A stretch of 64,000 nt of DNA from Thauera aminoaromatica S2 (GCF_000310185.1 NZ_AMXD01000003.1:1-64000), one strand, 5' to 3'. Positions 25,127-43,579 are shown, counted from the first letter of the stretch. Program-made: numbers and translations. Notes: a model not told the origin generated them from the sequence alone.

Positions 25127-27028
25127 TTACCCGATGCCGCTGCCCTGCGCTCCATCGCCGTCGCGCGCGCCGAGCAGGCGGTTCATGAGGGCGCGCAGGC
25201 GCGAGGGGCGCAGCGGACGGGCGAGCAGATGGGCATTCAGGGTGCGGGCGCGATCGCGCTGCTCGTCGGTGCTGTCGACGACGAGCAGGATCGCGGGCAC
25301 GTCGGCCAGGTCGGGGCGCATGCGCAGGGCTGCGAGCAGGACAAGGCCGTCGGCCGTGCCGGCGGGCACCGGCGCGAGGATCAGCAGCTCGGTGCCGTGG
25401 GGGCGGTCGTCCGCCGGCGCCGTGCGGGTGCCGTCGTCCACCGTGCAGCCCCAGTCGGCGAGCAGCTCGGCGGTCGCCTCGAGGGCGGCGGGATCCGCGC
25501 CGGCAAGCTGTACCCGGACCCCTTCGAAGCTGCCCGGCGTATGCGCCCGGGAGGCGCCTTCCGGCTGTGCGGCGGGGACCTCCACCGCGAACACCGTCCC
25601 GTGGCCGGGCCGCGAGCGCAGGTCGAGCGGCAGCCGGAGCAGGGTGCTGAGGCGGCGCACGATCGCCAGCCCGAGCCCGAGGCCCTTGTCCTGGCCGCGC
25701 TCCGGATTGTCGAGCTGGACGAACTCGTGAAAGATCAGTTCCTGCGATTCCGGCGCGATGCCGGGGCCGTTGTCGCGTACCTCCACGCGCAGCCGGTCGC
25801 CGCGACGCCGGCAGGCGACCAGCACGCGGCCGTGCGGGGTGTGGCGGATGGCATTCGACAACAGATTGGCGAGGATGCGGTCGAGGAGCAGCGGATCGGT
25901 GTGGGCGCGACAGGGCGCACAGCGCAGGTGCAGGTCGAGCCCGCGCTCGGCGGCGACGGCCGACTGACCGGCGACCAGACGCTCGAGGCGCGCCTGCAGG
26001 TCGAAGGATTGCGGCACCGGGGTGAGCGCACCCGAATCGAGTCGCGAGATGTCCAGCAGGCTGCCGAGCAGGCCGTCCATGGTCTCGGCCGCGGCCGTGA
26101 TGCGCTCGAGGATCTGCCGGCTGCCCGCGTCGAGCTCGTGCTGGGAGAGCTCGGACACGAACAGCCCGAGCGCATGCAGCGGCTGGCGCAGGTCGTGGCT
26201 GGCGGCGGCGAGGAAGCGCGACTTGGCGATGCTGGCGCGTTCGGCCTCGTCGCGACGTGCGCGCAGCTCGGCGGTCGCCTCTTCGATCTGGCGCGACATC
26301 GATGCGTGCGCGGTGCTCAGGCGCCCGGCCATCTCGTTCACGCCCTCGGCCAGGATGCGCAGCGTGCCACCGCCGACCACCGGGACACGGCGGTCGAGTT
26401 CGCCGCGGCCGATGCGGAGCACGGTGTCCGCGATGTTGCGGATCGGGCCGCTGACGCTGTAGCTCATCCCCCTTGCGAGCGCGAGACTGCCGACGGCGAC
26501 CATCAGCATCCAGCCGGCGGCGATCCACAACAGCTCGGCGCGGCGCTGGTCGAGGCGTTCCAGGGACATCTCGATGATGAGGGTGGCGAGGAGTTCGTCC
26601 GCCGGCACGGGATCGGACACGGCGTCGATCGGCAGCGGGCGCGGGCGGATCGGCTCGACGATGCGCAGGCGACCTGCGCTCCGCGTCGTGCCCGCGACGG
26701 CCGCCTGTGGCGGCGTGGTGTGCTCGAAGCTGCCCGCCCGGGCGATCAGGCTGCGGTCCGGTGCGATGAGCGCGAGTGCCGCCATGTCCTCCTCGAGCAG
26801 CAGGCTGTCGAGCAGCTGCTGCAGGGCGATGTGGTCGCCGATGAACAGCGGGTACTCGCTCGCCACCGCGGTCTGGCGGACGTAGGCCTGAGCGCGTGCG
26901 CGCAAGGCGTTGTCGAGTTCGCCCAGGCGCAGCGTGGTGTGGGTCGCCGTCATCAGGCCGGCCAGGACCAGCATCGGGATGAAGGCGACCAGCGTGACGC
27001 GGGCGCGGATGCCCCAACGGTGGATCAA
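25127..27028 (-). CDS. Membrane sensor histidine kinase with C-terminal pseudo-receiver, TTG start
   Basis: 633 residues from a TTG at 27028, chosen because GAGGAGG lies five bases upstream and the first membrane helix then starts at residue 10; ATGs farther upstream would add an odd R/P-rich tail. Two membrane helices (about 10-27 and 165-185) bracket a 135-residue periplasmic domain. HAMP about 186-240; phospho-acceptor H278 in ASHDLRQPLHALGLF; N box ANLLSNAIRHTP; G1 DNGPGIAP; G2 KGLGLGLAIVRRL. Residues about 510-625 have a receiver-like outline but the phospho-acceptor Asp position is LLILAP, so it cannot be phosphorylated in the usual way. DLRQPLHAL is typical of kinases paired with LuxR-type regulators, and one is divergently encoded. 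Confidence 0.92.
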   Translation of the reverse strand: MIHRWGIRARVTLVAFIPMLVLAGLMTATHTTLRLGELDNALRARAQAYVRQTAVASEYPLFIGDHIALQQLLDSLLLEEDMAALALIAPDRSLIARAGSFEHTTPPQAAVAGTTRSAGRLRIVEPIRPRPLPIDAVSDPVPADELLATLIIEMSLERLDQRRAELLWIAAGWMLMVAVGSLALARGMSYSVSGPIRNIADTVLRIGRGELDRRVPVVGGGTLRILAEGVNEMAGRLSTAHASMSRQIEEATAELRARRDEAERASIAKSRFLAAASHDLRQPLHALGLFVSELSQHELDAGSRQILERITAAAETMDGLLGSLLDISRLDSGALTPVPQSFDLQARLERLVAGQSAVAAERGLDLHLRCAPCRAHTDPLLLDRILANLLSNAIRHTPHGRVLVACRRRGDRLRVEVRDNGPGIAPESQELIFHEFVQLDNPERGQDKGLGLGLAIVRRLSTLLRLPLDLRSRPGHGTVFAVEVPAAQPEGASRAHTPGSFEGVRVQLAGADPAALEATAELLADWGCTVDDGTRTAPADDRPHGTELLILAPVPAGTADGLVLLAALRMRPDLADVPAILLVVDSTDEQRDRARTLNAHLLARPLRPSRLRALMNRLLGARDGDGAQGSGIG

Positions 27029-27287
27029 GGCCGCCTCCTCGGCACGGCATTGCGGGGTTCGGCAGGGCAGGAAGGGGCGGGCATGGCGAGGGCCTCCGGT
27101 GGGGCGGGGCGAGCCGTGGACGGCAAGACCGTTCTGCGAGGCTTGCCGACGGTGGGACTCCGCCCGGGGAGTCGATTTTCCTGCGTTTATCGGCGCCGGC
27201 GTAGCGCTTGCGCTCGCATGGAGCGTGAAGCCCGGCGGCCGCCTCATGCTATGTTCGGTGCGGAAAGAGGCACGCGGAGGGGAGGGT

Positions 27288-27914
27288 ATGACGAAGATCC
27301 TGATCGTGGAAGATCATGCGCTGGTGCGCGAGGCGATGGCGCAGCGCATCGGGCGCCTGGAGCCCGACCTGGTGTGTCTCGAGTCGGCGCGCGCGGACGA
27401 GGCGCTGGCCTTGCTCGAGGCGCATGACGACGTCGATCTGGCGATCGTCGACCTGATGCTGCCGGGGGCGAGCGGGTTCTCGCTGCTCGGCGTGCTGGCG
27501 AAGCGCTACCCCGACCTGCCGGCGATCGTGGTGTCGGCGATGGACGACGACGCCGCGGTGCGCCGCGCCCTCGCGGCCGGCGCCTCTGGCTTCGTCTCCA
27601 AGGCGAGTTCCGGCGAGGTGCTGGCCCAGGCCGTGCGCGAAGTCCTGGAGGGCGGCATGCCGACGCCGCGTGCCAGCCCGTCCGCGACGAGCGCCCGCAC
27701 GCGTCGCTCCGCCGAGCGCTACGGGGTGACCCTCGCCCAGGCCAGGGTGATGGAACTCCTCGCCACCGGGGGCAGCAATCGCGAGATTGCCAGTCGGCTG
27801 GGCCTCACCGAGGGGACGGTGAAGGTGCACATGACGGCGATCTACCGCGCGCTGGGGGTGAGCAGCCGCAGCCAGGCGCTGGTGCTGCTCTCGCGCAGGA
27901 ACGAGGAGTCCTGA
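27288..27914 (+). CDS. LuxR-family response regulator
   Basis: 208 residues. Receiver domain: acidic pocket E8-D9, phospho-acceptor D55 in LAIVDLMLPG, conserved Lys in GFVSKASS. C-terminal LuxR helix-turn-helix (about 145-200: LTxAQARVMELLATGGSNREIA, TEGTVKVHMTAIYRALGV). ATG follows a good ggagg site. The kinase gene diverges from it across 259 bases, the classic layout of a two-component pair, although the kinase carries its own degenerate receiver. Targets unknown; phaM downstream of the kinase makes storage or carbon control conceivable. Confidence 0.93.
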   Translation: MTKILIVEDHALVREAMAQRIGRLEPDLVCLESARADEALALLEAHDDVDLAIVDLMLPGASGFSLLGVLAKRYPDLPAIVVSAMDDDAAVRRALAAGASGFVSKASSGEVLAQAVREVLEGGMPTPRASPSATSARTRRSAERYGVTLAQARVMELLATGGSNREIASRLGLTEGTVKVHMTAIYRALGVSSRSQALVLLSRRNEES

Positions 27915-27941
27915 GAGAATCGTCGTGCCGCGATTCGCGGC

Positions 27942-28649
27942 TCAGTGCGATCGTCGAGCGCCGCCGACCAGGCGCATCGGCATCTCGGCGGGCGACAGGC
28001 GCTCATCCTGCTCTTCGCCGGAGGTGTCCTCGTTGTGGTCGATGAAGTCGATCTCCAGCACTTCCAGCAGTTGGCGCGCGACCGCGCGGCAGGCGTTGGC
28101 GAGCGGGGTCGGCAGCTGCTCGGGCAGTTGCTTCTGCAGCAGCAGCTTGGTGGAGGAGAGCGCGTTGACCGGGCGCAGGATGCGATCGCGGTGCGCGCCG
28201 AGCAGGCGCGCCACGCTGCGGTCGGCGGCCTCGCGCTGCCAGGGGTTGGTGGGCCACTGCGTGGGGATCGCGTAGGCGCGCGGGAACATCTCGAGGTCGC
28301 GCAGCACGGTGCGGATGTCTTCGTGCGACTCGCGGAACGGCAGCAGCACGAGGTCGGAGAGCGCGTAGAGCTTGCGGTCCATCTCGGTGCGGTTGCCGCC
28401 GCCGTCGATGACCCCGATCCAGTTCTCCAGCGTGCGCAGCTTGTCGACCACCTTGGTCAGCGAGTCGCGTGTGCGCGCGTCGGCCAGCACGTAGCGCCGT
28501 CCGGCGGGTACCAGCGGCTCGCGCGACGTGTCGGTGAGCACGCAGGCAGCACGCTGGCCAAGCAGGCCGAGGCCCTGGCACAGCATGTGCGAGAGGGTGG
28601 TCTTGCCGGTACCGCCCTTGTTGCCGATCACGCAGATGATCTCAGCCAT
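27942..28649 (-). CDS. ParA-like P-loop ATPase
   Basis: 235 residues. Deviant Walker A KGGTGKTT with K11 and K16 (GNKGGTGKTTLSHMLCQGLG) marks the ParA/MinD family. GVIDGGGNRTEMDRKLYALS supplies the switch-II region, with an unusual GGGN in place of the D-x-P-P. There is no partner parB and no origin-like repeats nearby, so chromosome segregation is unlikely; orphan ParA proteins position proteins or granules. Its closeness to phaM is suggestive only. It ends 27 bases from the convergent response regulator, across a small palindrome (gccgcgattcgcggc). Confidence 0.85.
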   Translation of the reverse strand: MAEIICVIGNKGGTGKTTLSHMLCQGLGLLGQRAACVLTDTSREPLVPAGRRYVLADARTRDSLTKVVDKLRTLENWIGVIDGGGNRTEMDRKLYALSDLVLLPFRESHEDIRTVLRDLEMFPRAYAIPTQWPTNPWQREAADRSVARLLGAHRDRILRPVNALSSTKLLLQKQLPEQLPTPLANACRAVARQLLEVLEIDFIDHNEDTSGEEQDERLSPAEMPMRLVGGARRSH

Positions 28650-28748
28650 GACGCTTCAGTCCTTTGCATGCAGTCCTTGCATGACGGGGATTATCGACGC
28701 CGCACGCAAGCGGGCGAGCGCGGAAAAGCGCCGCTTCGCGGGGCCAAT

Positions 28749-29504
28749 TCAGCCGCTTCGGCGCTCTCCGCGTGCGCCCATGCGATAGAGGAAGAGGCGC
28801 GTGCCACGGCGGTCGCCGACGTCGATCACCGCGTCCGGCTCGTGGCCGGGCACCTCGAAGCTGTTGCTGACCAGGGTGCTGTCCGGGGGCATCTCGGCGG
28901 ACGCCTTGGCCCAGACCGCCGCCATCGGCACCGGCGAGAGGAAGGCGTACACCAGATCGTAGCCGCTCCAGTCGGCGGAGAAGAGGTCGCCGCGCAGCCA
29001 CTCGATGTTGGCGTGACGGCGCAGCAGCAGGCGTCCGATCGCCCACGTCGCCGGCGCCAGCTCGATGCCGGTGAAGCGGCAGTCGGGACGCGCCTGCGCG
29101 AGCGGGCGCAGCAGCGCACCGGTGCCGGCGCCGATGTCGAGCATCCGCGCCGGATGGGCCGGCAGCAGCTTCCCTACCGCCGCTGCGGTGGCCGGGTTGC
29201 TGAGGTAGAGCGGGACCTGGGTGCGGAAGCTCGTCCAATACACCAGTACGAGGATGACGAAGGCGGCGAGATACCACCCGGGATGGATGCCCGCGCCGTG
29301 CGCGACCACCGCCAGCGGCAAGAAGCCGAGATGGATCGGCAGCCACCAGCGCGCGCTGCGCAAGCCGGCCGCGACCGTCGCCGCGATGAGCGCCTGCACG
29401 CTCACCAGCGGCCACAGTCCGACGAGCGCGCCGGTGCGCGCGAGCGCGACCGCGGCGGCCAGACCGGCGAGCTGGGCGAGGAGGGCCTTCAGGGCGGGGG
29501 GCAT
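28749..29504 (-). CDS. Membrane-anchored class I SAM-dependent methyltransferase
   Basis: 251 residues. The first 95 residues hold three to four hydrophobic segments (LAQLAGLAAAVALARTGALV, LIAATVAAG, LPLAVVAHGAG, LAAFVILVLVYW). After TSFRTQVPLYLSN comes a Rossmann methyltransferase: motif I MLDIGAGTGALLRPL (121-135), acidic loop FTGIELAP, LRGDLFSADWSGYDLVYAFL. The C-terminus is short and basic. The substrate is unknown; a membrane anchor suggests a lipid, quinone or envelope substrate, and it could also be a small-molecule enzyme. Confidence 0.82.
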   Translation of the reverse strand: MPPALKALLAQLAGLAAAVALARTGALVGLWPLVSVQALIAATVAAGLRSARWWLPIHLGFLPLAVVAHGAGIHPGWYLAAFVILVLVYWTSFRTQVPLYLSNPATAAAVGKLLPAHPARMLDIGAGTGALLRPLAQARPDCRFTGIELAPATWAIGRLLLRRHANIEWLRGDLFSADWSGYDLVYAFLSPVPMAAVWAKASAEMPPDSTLVSNSFEVPGHEPDAVIDVGDRRGTRLFLYRMGARGERRSG

Positions 29505-29673
29505 GGCGTGTCTGCCGAAAGGATCCGAACCGGGGGATCATACCGCCCCAGTTCGATGATCCGCCGCCGAGCCGCGTGGGTTGTCGACGCCGGATTCGCG
29601 CCAGCCGCGCCTCCGGCGAAGCGCAGGCGGCGCAGCTCGCACATCGAGGCTCGAAAGTTTTTTTCAAAAGGCT

Positions 29674-29702
29674 TTGACTTCTCCGGGGAAGGCCTCTATA
29701 GT
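29674..29702 (+). promoter_or_regulatory. Sigma70 promoter of the tRNA-Tyr/Gly/Thr-tuf transcript
   Basis: TTGACT (29674-29679), 17 bases, TATAGT (29697-29702), then a GC-rich discriminator (gcgggg), as expected for stringently controlled stable-RNA promoters. An AT-rich tract (aaagtttttttcaaaag) lies just upstream, like an UP element. The tRNA-Tyr 5' end is 17 bases after the -10 box. Confidence 0.85.
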
Positions 29703-29718
29703 GCGGGGCTTCCCGGAC

Positions 29719-29803
29719 GGAGGGATACCCAAGCGGTCAACGGGATCAGACTGTAAATCTGACGGCTCAGCCTTCGAAGGTTCGAATCCTTCTCCCTCCA
29801 CCA
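29719..29803 (+). tRNA. tRNA-Tyr (anticodon GTA)
   Basis: Acceptor GGAGGGA pairs with TCCCTCC; anticodon loop CTGTAAA gives GTA; long variable arm as expected for a class II tRNA; CCA is encoded. First of three tRNAs ahead of tuf. Confidence 0.97.
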
Positions 29804-29916
29804 AGTTTCAGTCGTGCCGTGCTCGTCACGGTCGGCGTGGCAAATGCAGTGTATGGCTGCGAGTTGTGATAGGCGCGGAGTTGCGCGCAGGCAAGAGAAC
29901 ACAGTTGCAGGCGTGT

Positions 29917-29990
29917 GCGGGTGTAGCTCAATGGTAGAGCAGAAGCCTTCCAAGCTTATGACGAGGGTTCGATTCCCTTCACCCGCTCCA
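29917..29990 (+). tRNA. tRNA-Gly (anticodon TCC)
   Basis: Acceptor GCGGGTG pairs with CACCCGC; D-arm TAGCTCAATGGTAGAGC; anticodon loop CTTCCAA gives TCC; T-arm GGTTCGATTCCC; CCA encoded. Confidence 0.97.
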
Positions 29991-30020
29991 GGTTCGCTGC
30001 GGTTTGCCCGAGGTTTCGGG

Positions 30021-30095
<75 letters not shown>

Positions 30096-30179
30096 TCCAT
30101 TTTCTGCCTGGCCTGGGCGGCGGCCAACGAGTGTGGTCGCCGCGCCGGTTTTTATGGTTCTGATTTTAAGGATAGCGAT

Positions 30180-31370
<1,191 letters not shown>

Positions 31371-31390
31371 TTGCTCGATTATTGCCAGAC

Positions 31391-31414
31391 AGGCGCACCC
31401 GCTCGGGTGCGCCT
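31391..31414 (+). other. Perfect hairpin between tuf and tRNA-Trp
   Basis: aggcgcaccc pairs perfectly with gggtgcgcct over a gctc loop (10 pairs). No T-run follows, so it more likely marks an RNA processing or pausing site than a full terminator; tRNA-Trp starts 16 bases later. Confidence 0.6.
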
Positions 31415-31429
31415 TGCAGTGTCCGCTGC

Positions 31430-31505
31430 AGGGGTATAGCTCAACTGGCAGAGCGTCGGTCTCCAAAACCGAAGGTTGGGGGTTCGATTCCCTCTGCCCC
31501 TGCCA
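31430..31505 (+). tRNA. tRNA-Trp (anticodon CCA)
   Basis: Acceptor AGGGGTA pairs with TGCCCCT; anticodon loop CTCCAAA gives CCA; T-arm GGGTTCGATTCCC; CCA encoded. Located between tuf and secE as in many proteobacteria. Confidence 0.97.
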
Positions 31506-31529
31506 ACATTTTCCGGGTGTTCATCCGCA

Positions 31530-31877
31530 ATGGCCGATAAGTTGAAATTTGCGCTGGCGCTGGCACTGTTGGCAGCCGGCGTAGTCGGCTTCTACGTGCT
31601 GTCCGAGCAGCCTCTCGTGCTGCGCGTGCTTTCCGTGCTTGCGGGCCTGGGTGCCGGCATCGCCGTTGCCGCCCTCTCCGAGCCGGGTCGCCGCTTCATC
31701 GGTTTCGCCCGCGAATCGATCACCGAAACGAAGAAGGTCGTCTGGCCGAGCCGCAAGGAAACCACGCAGACCACCGGTCTGGTGTTCGCGTTCGCGGTGG
31801 TGATGGCGCTCTTCCTGTGGCTGACGGACAAGAGCCTGGAGTGGGTCCTGTACGATCTGGTCCTGGGTTGGAAGTGA
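31530..31877 (+). CDS. secE: Preprotein translocase subunit SecE
   Basis: 115 residues with three membrane helices (about 6-24, 29-49 and 83-99), the long E. coli-like form. The conserved amphipathic cytoplasmic segment [17 protein letters not shown] (61-77) precedes the last, essential helix. SecE clamps SecY in the SecYEG channel. nusG begins one base after its stop region, so the two are cotranscribed. The start is the first ATG after tRNA-Trp. Confidence 0.97.
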   Translation: MADKLKFALALALLAAGVVGFYVLSEQPLVLRVLSVLAGLGAGIAVAALSEPGRRFIGFARESITETKKVVWPSRKETTQTTGLVFAFAVVMALFLWLTDKSLEWVLYDLVLGWK

Positions 31878-31878
31878 T

Positions 31879-32412
31879 ATGAGCAAGCGTTGGTATGTGG
31901 TTCACGCCTATTCGGGCTTCGAGAAGTCCGTTCAGCGCGCGCTGATCGACCGCGTCAATCGGTCGGGCATGCAGGATAGTTTCGGTCAGATCCTGGTGCC
32001 CGTCGAAGAGGTCATCGAGATGCGCGGCGGCCAGAAGACCGTCACCGAGCGCAAGTTCTTCCCCGGCTATGTTCTCGTCGAAATGGAAATGAACGACGAG
32101 TCCTGGCACTTGGTGAAGTCGACGCCCAAGGTCACCGGCTTCGTCGGCGGTACGGCGAACAAGCCCGCCCCGATCTCCGAAAAGGAGGTCGAGAAGATCA
32201 TGCAGCAGATGCAGGAAGGCGTCGACAAGCCGCGTCCCAAGGTGCTGTTCGAGATCGGCGAGGTGGTTCGCGTCAAGGAAGGGCCGTTCACCGACTTCCA
32301 TGGCAGCGTCGAGGATGCAAACTACGAAAAGAACAAGCTGCGCGTGTCGGTGACCATCTTCGGTCGCGCCACGCCGGTGGAACTCGATTTCGCCCAGGTC
32401 GAGAAGACCTGA
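31879..32412 (+). CDS. nusG: Transcription termination/antitermination factor NusG
   Basis: 177 residues. NGN domain ([39 protein letters not shown]) that clamps RNA polymerase, and a C-terminal KOW domain ([20 protein letters not shown]) that binds Rho or S10. Length and order are those of E. coli NusG. Followed by a hairpin and then rplK. Confidence 0.98.
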   Translation: MSKRWYVVHAYSGFEKSVQRALIDRVNRSGMQDSFGQILVPVEEVIEMRGGQKTVTERKFFPGYVLVEMEMNDESWHLVKSTPKVTGFVGGTANKPAPISEKEVEKIMQQMQEGVDKPRPKVLFEIGEVVRVKEGPFTDFHGSVEDANYEKNKLRVSVTIFGRATPVELDFAQVEKT

Positions 32413-32418
32413 GCAAGA

Positions 32419-32440
32419 CGGCAGGCCGCGAGGCCTGCCG
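32419..32440 (+). other. GNRA-loop hairpin between nusG and rplK
   Basis: cggcaggcc pairs perfectly with ggcctgccg over a gcga tetraloop (9 pairs). No T-run follows. It separates the secE-nusG part from the rplKAJL part and may be a processing or attenuation site. No strong promoter is recognised in the 89 bases that remain before rplK. Confidence 0.6.
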
Positions 32441-32529
32441 AAGCCCGTGCACTCGGCCGACGAGCGCGGGCACTGCGAGGAGCGCCGGGTTCTCCGGTGC
32501 GCTAGCACTCATCACAGGAGCAAGCCTAG

Positions 32530-32961
32530 ATGGCAAAGAAAATCACTGGCTACATCAAGCTGCAGGTTCCGGCCGGCAAGGCCAACCCCAGCCCCCCGAT
32601 CGGTCCGGCGCTCGGTCAGCGCGGCCTGAACATCATGGAATTCTGCAAGGCGTTCAACGCCAAGACCCAGGGCATGGAGCCCGGTCTGCCGATTCCGGTG
32701 GTGATCACCGCCTTCGCCGACAAGTCCTTCACGTTCATCATGAAGACTCCGCCGGCCACGATCCTGATCAAGAAGGCCGCCGGGATCCAGAAGGGTTCGG
32801 CCAAGCCGCACACCGACAAGGTCGGGAAGATCACTCGTGCCCAGGTCGAGGACATCGCCAAGGCCAAGCAGCCTGACCTCACCGCTGCCGACCTCGAAGC
32901 CGCCGTGCGCACCATCGCCGGTTCCGCCCGCAGCATGGGCATCACCGTGGAGGGCCTGTAA
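32530..32961 (+). CDS. rplK: 50S ribosomal protein L11
   Basis: 143 residues. Binds the GTPase centre of 23S rRNA. N-terminal domain [20 protein letters not shown] with the proline-rich linker [19 protein letters not shown], and the C-terminal RNA-binding domain (GITVEGL end). The ATG has an aggagcaagcctag leader. rplA follows after two bases. Confidence 0.98.
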   Translation: MAKKITGYIKLQVPAGKANPSPPIGPALGQRGLNIMEFCKAFNAKTQGMEPGLPIPVVITAFADKSFTFIMKTPPATILIKKAAGIQKGSAKPHTDKVGKITRAQVEDIAKAKQPDLTAADLEAAVRTIAGSARSMGITVEGL

Positions 32962-32963
32962 TC

Positions 32964-33662
32964 ATGGCGAAGCTGTCCAAGCGAGTTCAGGCGCTGCGCG
33001 CCAAGGTCGACCGTAACCAGGCCTACCCGGTTGCCGACGCCCTGCGTCTGGTCAAGGAGTGCGCCACTGCCAAGTTCGACGAGTCGATCGACATCGCGGT
33101 CAACCTTGGTGTCGATGCGCGCAAGTCCGACCAGGTCGTACGCGGTTCGGTCGTGCTGCCCGCGGGTACCGGCAAGTCGGTTCGCGTCGCCGTGTTCGCC
33201 CAGGGCGACAAGGCCGAGGCCGCGCGCGCCGCCGGTGCCGAGGTCGTCGGCTTCGACGACCTCGCCGAGCAGGTCAAGGCCGGCAATCTCGATTTCGACG
33301 TCTGCATCGCGACCCCTGACGCCATGCGCGTGGTCGGCCAGCTCGGCCAGATTCTCGGTCCGCGCGGCCTCATGCCGAACCCCAAGGTCGGCACCGTGAC
33401 CATGGACGTCGCCACCGCGGTGAAGAACGCCAAGGCCGGCCAGGTGCAGTACCGCACCGACAAGGCGGGCCTGGTGCACGCCACCATCGGCCGCGCCTCG
33501 TTCGAGGTCGATGCGCTGCAGCAGAACTTGACCGCCTTCGTCGATGCCCTCGTCAAGGCCAAGCCGGCCGCGGCGAAGGGGATCTACCTGCGCCGCATCG
33601 CCGTCTCCAGCACCATGGGTGCCGGCGTGCGCGTGGAGCCGGGCAGCCTCAACCCTGCCTGA
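32964..33662 (+). CDS. rplA: 50S ribosomal protein L1
   Basis: 232 residues. L1-stalk protein and, in E. coli, translational repressor of the L11 operon. [16 protein letters not shown] start, [32 protein letters not shown] and [11 protein letters not shown]-like end ([16 protein letters not shown]) are all typical. A hairpin (cgtccgc/gcggacg, 33672-33690) follows eight bases after the stop, before the L10 leader. Confidence 0.98.
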   Translation: MAKLSKRVQALRAKVDRNQAYPVADALRLVKECATAKFDESIDIAVNLGVDARKSDQVVRGSVVLPAGTGKSVRVAVFAQGDKAEAARAAGAEVVGFDDLAEQVKAGNLDFDVCIATPDAMRVVGQLGQILGPRGLMPNPKVGTVTMDVATAVKNAKAGQVQYRTDKAGLVHATIGRASFEVDALQQNLTAFVDALVKAKPAAAKGIYLRRIAVSSTMGAGVRVEPGSLNPA

Positions 33663-33730
33663 TTGCCGGGACGTCCGCCCAGGGCGGACGCTCCGCCGAA
33701 CTTTGAGCCGTAGCCGCCAGTCCGGGGCTG

Positions 33731-33806
33731 CGGATCGTCAAAGACCGCAGGTGTGGCCCCGGCAAGGTGCCGCTTAAGCATGTGAATGGCCTGCGTAGAC
33801 GGTGTG
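33731..33806 (+). promoter_or_regulatory. L10 leader (autoregulatory RNA upstream of rplJ)
   Basis: cgcagg (33746-33751) pairs with cctgcg (33790-33795), with the conserved tcaaagac just before and tagacggtg just after, matching the widespread L10(L12)4-binding leader. The complex of L10 and L7/L12 is expected to bind here and repress rplJL translation. Confidence 0.75.
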
Positions 33807-33913
33807 CTCAGAACAGGATTTGGCTGGTTCGCCGGCCGCGCTCCTGATCCAGGTCGCCGTAGGTGCGAGCCGCGCGAGCGGTTCGCGTGTTGACTTGAAA
33901 GGAGGAAAGACCT

Positions 33914-34417
33914 GTGGGTCTCAATCTCGATGACAAGAAAGCCGTAGTGGCTGAGGTGTCGGCACAAGTGGCCAATGCCCAGACGATCGCGGTGGCCGAG
34001 TATCGCGGCATTGCGGTGGGCGACCTCACCGCGCTGCGTGCCAAGGCCCGCGAGTCTGGCGTGTACCTGCGCGTGCTGAAGAACACCCTGGTCCGTCGTG
34101 CGATCGCCGGCACCCCGTTCGAGGGGCTGGCGGGCGATCTGACCGGTCCGCTGATCTATGGCATTTCGGCCGATCCGGTCGCTGCAGCCAAGGTGCTGAA
34201 CGACTTCGCCAAGGGCAACGACAAGATCGTGCTGCGCGCCGGTTCCTACGCGGGCAAGACGCTCGACAAGGCCGCCGTGCAGGCGCTCGCCTCGATCCCG
34301 AGCCGCGAAGAGCTGCTCGCCAAGCTGCTGGGCGTCATGCAGGCGCCGGTGTCCGGTTTTGCCGGTGCGCTCGCCGCCCTCGCCAAGAAGCGCGAGGAAG
34401 AAGGCGCTGCCGCCTGA
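33914..34417 (+). CDS. rplJ: 50S ribosomal protein L10, GTG start
   Basis: 167 residues. Anchors L7/L12 dimers to the ribosome. [40 protein letters not shown] and the C-terminal helix ([16 protein letters not shown]) that holds L7/L12 are present. The GTG has a strong aaaggagg site. rplL follows after 57 bases. Confidence 0.97.
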   Translation: MGLNLDDKKAVVAEVSAQVANAQTIAVAEYRGIAVGDLTALRAKARESGVYLRVLKNTLVRRAIAGTPFEGLAGDLTGPLIYGISADPVAAAKVLNDFAKGNDKIVLRAGSYAGKTLDKAAVQALASIPSREELLAKLLGVMQAPVSGFAGALAALAKKREEEGAAA

Positions 34418-34474
34418 CCGCAGCCTTCCGCTACGAAAATTTTCGCAAGATTATCGATTCTGGAGTGATTTGAA

Positions 34475-34849
34475 ATGGCAATCAGCAAAGAAGACATCCT
34501 GGAAGCCGTCGCCGGCATGACCGTGATGGAACTGAACGACCTGGTCAAGGCGTTCGAAGAGAAGTTCGGCGTGTCCGCGGCCTCGCTGGCCGTGGCCGCT
34601 CCGGGCGCCGGTGCCGCCGCCGCCCCGGTGGAAGAGAAGACCGAATTCGACGTCGTGCTGCTCGAAGCCGGCGCCAAGAAGGTCGAGGTCATCAAGGTCG
34701 TCCGTGCCGCCACCGGCCTGGGCCTGAAGGAAGCCAAGGACGTGGTCGACGGCGCGCCGAAGACCGTCAAGGAAGGCGCTCCGAAGGCCGACGCCGAGGC
34801 GCTCAAGAAGCAGCTGGAAGAAGCTGGCGCGAAGGTCGAAATCAAGTAA
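34475..34849 (+). CDS. rplL: 50S ribosomal protein L7/L12
   Basis: 124 residues. N-terminal dimerisation domain ([20 protein letters not shown]), Ala/Gly-rich hinge ([16 protein letters not shown]) and C-terminal factor-binding domain ([37 protein letters not shown]). Recruits translation GTPases. The strong attenuator that follows allows it to be made in excess over RpoB. Confidence 0.98.
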   Translation: MAISKEDILEAVAGMTVMELNDLVKAFEEKFGVSAASLAVAAPGAGAAAAPVEEKTEFDVVLLEAGAKKVEVIKVVRAATGLGLKEAKDVVDGAPKTVKEGAPKADAEALKKQLEEAGAKVEIK

Positions 34850-34866
34850 TATTCGGCTTCCCAGCG

Positions 34867-34897
34867 GGGCTGGCACTCTTCGGAGTGCCGGCCCTTT
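34867..34897 (+). terminator. rplL-rpoB attenuator hairpin
   Basis: gggctggcactc pairs with gagtgccggccc over a ttcg loop: twelve pairs including one G-T, then tttcgtgctttg. A partial terminator in this position is established for E. coli, where it lowers rpoBC relative to ribosomal genes. Confidence 0.8.
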
Positions 34898-35059
34898 CGT
34901 GCTTTGTAATCGAGATTGCGGGTCGAGCCGCACTTCTCGATGGCAGGCCAGAGCGTTTGCCGATCGTCCGGCCGGGCTTGCAGTCAGGCTGCAGGCTGCC
35001 GGAGCCGCCCGAACGTTGTGTCCTGTCTTTCCGATGTTAGCCCTCTAGCCGGAGCATCC

Positions 35060-39193
<4,134 letters not shown>

Positions 39194-39278
39194 GCGTCGC
39201 GATTTCCTTCCCGTCCCCTGCCTGCGATTGAATCCCGGGGCCGCCGCCCACGACGCGGCGGCCCGGATGGAGTGAACC

Positions 39279-43549
<4,271 letters not shown>

Positions 43550-43553
<4 letters not shown>

Positions 43554-43579
43554 CTTTTCGGACAGTCTCGGACTAAACT
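43550..43579 (+). promoter_or_regulatory. Sigma70 promoter of the str operon, overlapping the rpoC stop
   Basis: TTGACT (43550-43555), 18 bases, TAAACT (43574-43579). The TGA stop of rpoC lies inside the -35 box. A small inverted repeat (cgga/tccg) around the -10 box followed by six T may at the same time act as the rpoC terminator. Confidence 0.7.

Noticed and set aside
27942-28649. Chromosome partition parA of an origin region
   Set aside because: No parB, gid, rnpA or dnaA genes and no parS-like repeats in the vicinity.
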